NCBI GenBank assembly: GCA_032622095.1
Contig: CP136066.1
Span: forward strand, 167,966,664 to 168,030,663
Length of the DNA: 64,000 nucleotides
Source of the DNA: Siphonodentalium dalli
Taxonomy: Eukaryota; Mollusca; Scaphopoda; Gadilida; Siphonodentaliidae
Reading direction: 5' to 3'
In this document: in pieces, positions 53,001 through 62,000 of the stretch
Position numbering within the stretch: the first letter of the stretch is position 1
Layout: each line of letters begins with the position of its first letter
Notes under the pieces: model-generated
Seen by the model: the letters and a program-made list of their open reading frames with translations, nothing else
Databases searched by the model: none
Told to the model about the DNA's origin: nothing
Translations under genes and position numbers: made by a program

Positions 53001-56000
53001 TTCGGAAACAATTTGCCAATGCATAATCTTATATAACTGAGTCTCCCATAGGGAGCCCAGCATATATAAGAGAATGCATTGGCCTAATAATATTTACGTT
53101 GTAAGCCAGTGCTCCCATAGAGAGCCTCGCATATATAAGATAAGTTAGAGAACGCACTGGCACCGGGTCTTTAACGCTGCATCAGCACAGCTCTCGTCAT
53201 GAAAGGGTTAACTATTAGTCCTCTAAAGTGAGAATGTGTTTCAATATGTTCACTAACCTTTAGATTCAACAATATTGTGATCACCTATTTTCAAGGCTTC
53301 TATATCTGTGTGAAGATAAGGAAAATGTTTTAAGGAAGGCTGACATGGTCGGCACAGCTGGAAAATTATATATACATGTAGTTTGCTCACTATTATAATC
53401 AAGAACATGAAAAAATAAAAGGAATATGTTCCTATTTGTATTATCAATAACCCTCCACTGACAAGATTCCGCATGTTGAAGCATTTGTTACACACATTAA
53501 TGTAACAGGGAAGCCAGTGGTGAGTTTTCATCAATGAACAATAACTCTAAAATACAAATAGCATTGATCATGACAGTCTTTTACTTTTGAAAAGAATATA
53601 GAATCACATATCACAGTCTGGTCATATAATTCCATCTGCTATTGCATCGAGTTACCTAAAAGTTCCTGATATTAATTGCCAACTATTATTGATAAACACG
53701 TTCATCAAACAGGGATGTTCTTGGAGGCTAGAGGGTGTGTTTGGGGGGGGGGGGGTATTTGGGGGGGGGTGGGGGTAAGCCCAATTTCCATCCAGCCCTT
53801 TGGGTTTGTCTTTCTCTTTGGAACTGGTACCTCAAGATTTCAACTGTTAAAAAGTGCCACCCTGATACAACTCACCCACTCCAAGGTTGAAAATATTTTT
53901 CCAATTTCACACTAAATACTTATTGAAGAATACTATTATCGGAACAATTTCTACCTACATGTATATTTGATCTGCAATTTCCAACTGATGTTGTGTCAGG
54001 TCTAAAATTTCCAACTGTTGGACATTTTTACCCCATCCCCCTGCTCAAACCCTTGTCCGAATGGGGAATTTTTGTTTGTTGTTTTTTTTTGTTTACTTTT
54101 TTTTGTCATAATATAAAAAGTCGAAATAAATCATCCAATGCGGGCCTTTAATTTCAACGAGGCAGTGTCTGATACTCAAATAATATTTTTTATTTGGTCT
54201 AACATAGATTAGGTTAATAAAATATCAAAAGTCACGCATTTTCATTTTTACATCAAAGATTTTCATTTAATACACAATGCAGATGGTAGAAATTTGCAAC
54301 TTGAATTATGCAACAGTGTATGAGTTGCAAACTGTTTCATTAATACAAAAGTTATTAATTATAAACTGAAACAAAATTGACCACTAAATAAAGTTAAATA
54401 TTGGAAAAGAAGGATACAAGCACCAACTTCAAGAACATTGTTGCTGCCAATGACTAGTTTACATGGTACACCATCATCTCTCTTCCTAAAAAAAAAAGAT
54501 AAAAAAGAAGAAACAAAATTTCTCCATCATTCTGGTAAATTTCATTATTTTGAATAACATATTTTTCGTTCACCTAGTTTGCACCTTGGTAACCCATAGG
54601 TTACAATAAGGGTTACACAAACTGTTATATTACTATGATTGGTATTATCACCTAGCAATGTATACATGTAACTATTCAAAGTAATCAATAGAAATGTCCA
54701 TTTTGGGACTTGAGCAATAATTAAGGTGAGAATCAGTGATAGGGAGACCTGCAGAAAACTTTCGCATGACCTGTTTTTCTTCGCGTCATTTTCATTTGAA
54801 TTAACCTCCAGGCGAACTGAACGGTCATTTTCCTCAAATTTCAGGCATGCCATACCAGTATAATAGTCTATAGGCTGTGTGATTCATTGAAATTTCAAAA
54901 GATCTGATACATTTCAATGTATTATACATGTCATGGTTCATGGCTAAATTAACTCTTTCTATACTAAATACTCATTGACGAGTAGTTGCCATAGGAAATG
55001 TTCAGATTATATGTTCAATCGTTTGATGAACTTATTATTTGAAAATTTCCCACCAATGAATATGAATCATTCTGCTCAAGCATTATCTGTTTTTCTGTCT
55101 GTCGTCTACTTTTATTACCTAAACACCCCTCCAAATGAATAATAGACTGTTCCAATTTATACTTTTATGACTGGGTGGGAGATTCCATTCAGTATAGAAA
55201 AGAAAGGTTAAAATACACGAACGATGTACAATTTAGAGAGTTTAGTAAATTATAATTACTTGAATAACGGTTAAATTGCCGCCCCAATTCGCATCAATGA
55301 TCCACACATATATTAGATACCAGATTCGATTCCATTCACAAATACCACCCCTGATTCGATTGCAGATTTGATTCGACTGCAAACCCCAGATTGAACTATT
55401 TATATGCTCTAACATCTCCACAAATGAAGAATAGACTAGTCAAATGTGAAGTAATGAAAGGGATGGTCCATACAGGGGTGAATTGGTAAAATTAATGACC
55501 AATAAACATACAGCTGGCTTAGAAAATTCTTTGTAGTGTGGACCAGTATCATATTGTATATATTAACATAGTCCGTGTGTTTTACACTAAATCCTGTTTG
55601 GTGATTGGTCAACTGCTAATTGGGTCATGCATTTTATATCCCAATAATACACAACATAATGTAAATAACATGAACTGACACCACATTGTTACGATGATTG
55701 ATGACCTAGACTAACGAGAGGCCGATCACGATCAGCAGATGTTTAACCCATACCTTGGTAATAGCGATTAGCTATAACTGATAATTTGTCAAAGATATGA
55801 TCACAGGAATCCATATATCAGTACCCAACTTGAAATCAAAAGCTCAAATAATTTGTCTTAAGAAAGGGTTAAAGTATTTGGGGTGGGGGAGGAGTAGTGT
55901 TAAATCTCTTAACTCTGTCCCTATTCACACAAGGACCTCTCACTGTGAGATCCAACGGTTTAGTGATTTCGGAGGATATGTTTAGGAGCTTAAGTTAACT

Positions 56001-59000
56001 CATTGGAAGCAAAAGTGATAAATCCATATCTCTGCCACTTTTGACATGCCAGATATTCAAAATTTATTCACTTGTAAAGAAAAATTATAATTTGTTGACA
56101 AGCCAGAAGCTTACAACATACATGTAGGGGATTCCATCTCATATTTAAATGGTACTTTAATTACCCCCCCCTTCCCCCCAGTTGTTATTTGTTTATCAAA
56201 CATGGACAGATAAGATCAGATCTGACCTGTGTATTAAATAAGATTAAGTGTTTCATAACAGGGGTGTATGGTTTTCAAAAATATATGTAGTTTATGCAAT
56301 ACAAAAGTATTATCTATATAATGTTATACAGACATAATATGATGAGGATGCTGGCCCCTATGACCCCTAAATCGAAACAGATTACCATAGTTCATATAAA
56401 AGAAAGTAAGTAGCCCTCAATTAAATGGTTTCACACATTACAATGTTTTACAAGTAGCTTGGATTCTAAAAGCCACAACCTTCAATGTTAATCTTCTAAG
56501 CGCTCTGTGGCCCCTAAAATTCAATCAACAATGACAATATGAACAAATGGGAAAATAAGGTTCCTGGAAATATTAACAACATCTACCATATTGATTTTCA
56601 AAACAAGGCATCACTTACAATAGTCATGTAGATTTATCTGCCTGTTACCCATTGCATAGATAAATCATATTGGCTATCAGCCATTATTTTAATTTCAAAT
56701 TGAAAGCATGTGGCTGAAGGGTTAATATATTTTTCAAAAGTCAATTAATCAGTCAATACCAAAATTGATAGAAGTGAATAGTGTGCAAAGATAACCAATA
56801 GATAAGAGATATGAGGATGAGTCCATGCACATGTACATTATAGCATGTGTCTATGGGAACCTTGGAAAGAGCTAATAATTTTTTTAAGCAGATTAATGGA
56901 ATATAGAAGACACTTATATAGGTGAGGGGACCCTTATCTCACCCTGTAATGAAATTTCAATAAGAGATAACACCAGTCTTATGCTGTCATTAATCAATTT
57001 GACAGAGAGAATAAACAACTAGCCAGCCACCAGTGTTGTTTATCTTTGACTTCATCTAACAACCCACCAGAGCTCTGTATCATATGTCATCACTCATTTC
57101 ATAACAGATTTCACTTTGAATGACAACATAAAATATACTCTCATATACTCTGGATATTGGAAGTTCACATGGTAATTTATTGATATCATTATATTACATG
57201 CAACTATTGCAATAAAATCTTCATATTTTCAAAACAGGATATCACACCTAATTAAGCGTATAAAACTAAAATAAATTAAAGTGTCAAAAAATTATTATTA
57301 TAAAAGTTAAAAAAAAAAATTAATATTTGTTTTTGTTAAATTGAGCAAGGAGTTAAATCTAAAAAAAATAAATATTTTTTTTTTAATTTAATTTTGAAAA
57401 AGGGTAATAGCTCCTTTAAAATAAACCATATTCGAACTCGATCTGTATTTTGGGCTGAGAAACCTACATACCAAATTTTGTTCCAATAAAATAAAAGGTG
57501 TTTGAGTTATGGCAGCATACATGAATTCTAAGTCTAAAAAGGCCATAATTCTGTAACAAAAACTCGGATCAAACCCAAATTCGAACTCGATCTGTATTTT
57601 GGGCTCAGAAACCCATATACAAAATGTTTGAGTCATCGCATTACACGTAAAGTGTCTTCGGATGCACAGATGGACAGACAGATGGACGACGAGTGGTCAA
57701 TCCAGACGTCGACACTATGTGTACCATACCATGGTATGGGTACACATAAATAGCATTTGATATAATAACTGGGGTATTTTTAAGTGCACTGCTGAATAAA
57801 GAATAAATTATCCATAATTCACAGGTAGAATATTGGGCTAACTTGCTCCATGATATAATATCCAAACTGCAGATAGAAAACAAAACTCAGTTGAGTTTAT
57901 ATAAGTTATTAAAATTAATACAGAAAAATGCATGTTATATTGGGGGGTATCACTATGTCGCAGTGGCCGTTGAAACCTATTTAATGTGAATGCATAATTA
58001 AATTGACTGACCTGTTTATTATCTGCACCTGTTCCTCAATAATATTATATTCCCCAATCACAATTGGTCCACCTTCTGCAATGATTCTGGCCTTTGGATG
58101 CACAACTGTTCTGGTTCCTAGAATATTTGAATATGTACAGTATAGTATGAATTACATGTACAGTGAGAGCTCTCCGATGAATGGCAACAAGCCATATTTC
58201 CGACTAAATCCTGAAAAATTACCCATAATTCTGCTTTGGTTAAGGAGTCGATTACTTAGAGCATTACTGTACAATGAAATATACCCATGTAAATACACCC
58301 ACAACCTGGCATTTTACAACAAGAGCATCACTACGTCGCAGCAAATTACGCCCATGGTAATTGCAACAAAGGGTTATAACTCTGTTGAGAATTGGTGAGC
58401 AGAACTCAAATTTGAATTTGACCTGTATTTTGAGCTAGTAAACTCACATACAAGTATCTACAGACTTACTAAAGTTATCATCCGGAAAAGAAAAATGAGT
58501 GCAAATTCCAACAAAAAGGGCCGTAACTCTGGTGAAAATTGGCGGGCAGAACCCAAATCGATCTTGACCTGTATTTTGTGCTAGTAAACCCACATACCAT
58601 AATTCATTCCATTCACTTCAGACTTACAGCACTAAAGTTAGCATCTGGAAGCAAAAAATAGCAAACAGACGGACGGCACGACAGACAGAACGACCGACAT
58701 ACAGACCAGTAAAATAATACATCCTGTTTTTTTAATATGGGTGTATATAAACAGGGCAAAAATACTCATCCCAATCAATTGCTATGCCCTTTTGCACAGT
58801 TTGTCTCCTACATGTATGAAAAATTTTAGGCATCAGACAAGTGAAGCACCCTCAGCTAATTTAATATACACATGGCACATGCTTCATGAAAAATTTCGCC
58901 AATCAATCATTCTTATTTCATCACAATCATATGCGAAATCCACCAAAAGTACATTAAAAAATATTCGAATTAGGGTTCTGATTCGATGTCGACACTGAAT

Positions 59001-62000
59001 TAAACTGGCAATATCAACATCAATCTAAATCTTGAATATTCACTGAACTCTACAAACATATCATGGTGTTATAATTTGGAGTCACATGCAAGCCTCAAAT
59101 AGTGTGTCTGCTACATTAGGCTAGCATCACCAAATTCACCCTCTGGGGCCCTCATCTTCTGGGAAGTATCAATGGGCTCAAATTAACATGGATTTTTGTA
59201 ATTTTGTCCCTTCTCTTCAGTTTCTATATCCCCTAATTTGCATAAGATAAAATGCATAATCTAAGTCAAGGTGACTAATGGATGAACATGCATCACCAAC
59301 TTCAACTGGGGAACTTCAATCTGATCCTAGGTTTTCCCATAGCAGTTGAGGAATAAGCAGAATGAGGTCCCCAGAGGGTGAATTTGGTGACACTAGCCCA
59401 CTGTGAGGGATAGTGTCACTAAATTCAACCATCTGGGGACTACATTCTGCAAATGACAAGACACAATATTTGCAGCCTTGGTCACATGCTGTGAGTTTAC
59501 TCCAGATGCCGTCCTTCAGATATCGAGAATGACAGTGGATTTATATTGATCCTGTCGATTCTATTCAGGTAAATATTATGGGCACTTCAAATTCTCTTCT
59601 TATAGAATACATGTTAAAGTGAGATCACTGTGTCGCTACCATATTGGGTCCATCCAGTCCACATTACGCGGTTTAAGCACTACAGGTCAAAGTTCGTGAG
59701 TAGCATTCCATATATGGAGTTGTGAATATTCATGAATTCCATTTTTGGAATTCATGAATATTCAAAAGCTCCATATATGGAATGTTACTCCAGAACTTTG
59801 ATGTGTAGCAATGAATGCGTGGAACGGTGGTGGATGGATCCAATATGGTAGTGACTACATGTAAGTGATCTCGCTTATAGTTTGAGCATTGAAAATTTAC
59901 ACACAGTACGAAAGACCAAATTACATTACATACATGTACAATGTAATATATCCGATGATATGACAACATTACTCAACATAACGTCTTCCTGACCATTCCT
60001 GACCCTACGGGAGAATCAAGTGTCACATGGTGTATATCTATTCATCGGATAATAACAGTGTAATATTTGGTTAACAAAACAGTCACCATGGTATCTGTTT
60101 TCACAGACTCCCGGCATCGCCACAATGTTGCAAGTAATGAGTAGTCTGAAGTCAACGACATCAAAGCACATGGCTGTCCGCATTCACGCAATAAACAGAA
60201 TCGTTGAAATGTGCAGCATGGAAATAATGACATCAATATATATATACTGTATATGTTGTTTTCTTGGCGACCGGACCGGATTGCGGTCCACCCCTAGACT
60301 GTGAACCGGACTGGTCCAGAGCGGTCCAGTCGGCATCACTGTACCGGATCACCCAAGGTGGTCCGGTCTGGGCCGCATCACTAATCTATAAACTGTAGTC
60401 TCAATTTAATATTGTTTTTAGTTACTTTTTCCCTTCTGTCCAGTTTCTATATCCCCTAATTCGCAGAAGATAAAATGCATATTAATCTAGGTGACTAATG
60501 GGTGAACATCACCAACTTCAGCTGGGAAACTGTGGTCCTAGGTCTCATATTGCAGTTGAGTCCTAACTTTACTTGCCAAGTAGAATGAGGTTCCCAGAGT
60601 GTGAAATTTGTGATACTAGTTGCCAAGAACTGTTCATGCTGGACATTCAATTAAGCAATGCTTCGATAGGTCCTTACAAATGCAATGCGTCATTTGCCTT
60701 TGGTGTTGTCAATGTTAGCGGCAGGTCTCAAAATATGGTGCTGGTCATTTGCAGATTGAGGTTACCAGAGGGTGAATTTAGTCCTGAAAGTTCAGTGAAA
60801 TTCATCCTCTGGGGACTTCATTCTGCTTGGCTTCATCTGCTATGGAAGACATCAGGACACAGATTTAAGTTCCCAGATTGTGAAGATTGTGATGTGCACC
60901 CATTTGGCACCTCGATTATGCATTGTGTTGTCTGCCAATTTGGGGATATACATGTATAAACTCAAAAAGAAAAAGAAATTAAAAAACTTGATAAAAGATA
61001 TACTTTCCATAGAATATGAGGCCTAAGCAGAATGAGGTCTCCAGAGGGTGAATTTTGTTACTAGCCCGCTGTGCGTGCAGGGGGAGCATTATTGAATTCA
61101 CCCTTGGGGGGACCTCATTCTTCAAATGACCATCTCCTTATTTTTAGGCCTGGATACCGGCATAAAAACTGTCAAGTCTACTGTACCAGATCTACATGTA
61201 CCTGCACCATTTAGATAAATTAGTTTATATATGTGATGCCATCAATTGAAAAAGAATTTTTGCCTGTATTTGAGATCATAATGATACCAGGATGAACTCA
61301 CCTAGTGTGATGTCACCAATCAGTTCTGCCTCATCACAAACAAGAGCTCCAGATGCCAATTTAGCACTAAAAGTAAAAACAAAATAAGCAAATACTGTCT
61401 ATTGTTGGAAATTCTGAATTTTTATTTTAAACACTGCTCATTCGAGTCATTCTCATTGTCGCCAAATTTTGGTGTGTTGGATACCCATCTTTCCGAAAAG
61501 GTGTTTTGAGTAACCAGGAGCAGCTTGAGTTTTGCTGTGTTTCCAGCACAGCTTTTTTATACCAATGATCCCTTCAGTTGTAGTAACTTGTACTGAAGAG
61601 TGACGTATATTATTTTATTTATTATTTAAAGTCATTCAGGCAGTAACGGGTCACAGGCAGTATGGGTCAGTTGCTGTCTATCCTCGTGGCAAAAGCGGCA
61701 GATGCACTTGATATCCCAAAATGAAAAATCCTACCAACTTTCTGCTCTGATAAATTTTCACTTTCCAGTATTTTGTATCTGCAGTTAATTGCCTTTACCC
61801 CCGTTTACCCAAAGAAAGAATGGAGCTGCCTGATCATGACTGCCCACCATCCACATGAACTGCTGACACCTCTGCCAACTGCTGCCACCTCTGCTCTGAT
61901 ATACTAGTATATGTTTGTATTATGAACACAAAACAATAAATCACACAGTGTAACATTTCTACATATGATTGTGAGTGAATTTTATAAAATGTACATAGGG

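Noticed and set aside
57718-57750. Palindrome GTGTACCATACCATGGTATG as an operator site
   Set aside because: It occupies the terminal-hairpin position of an ACAAGAG-type element.
60573-60959. 128-codon plus-strand frame
   Set aside because: Composed of diverged CAAGCCTTG-family repeat blocks, antisense in a DCTN6 intron.
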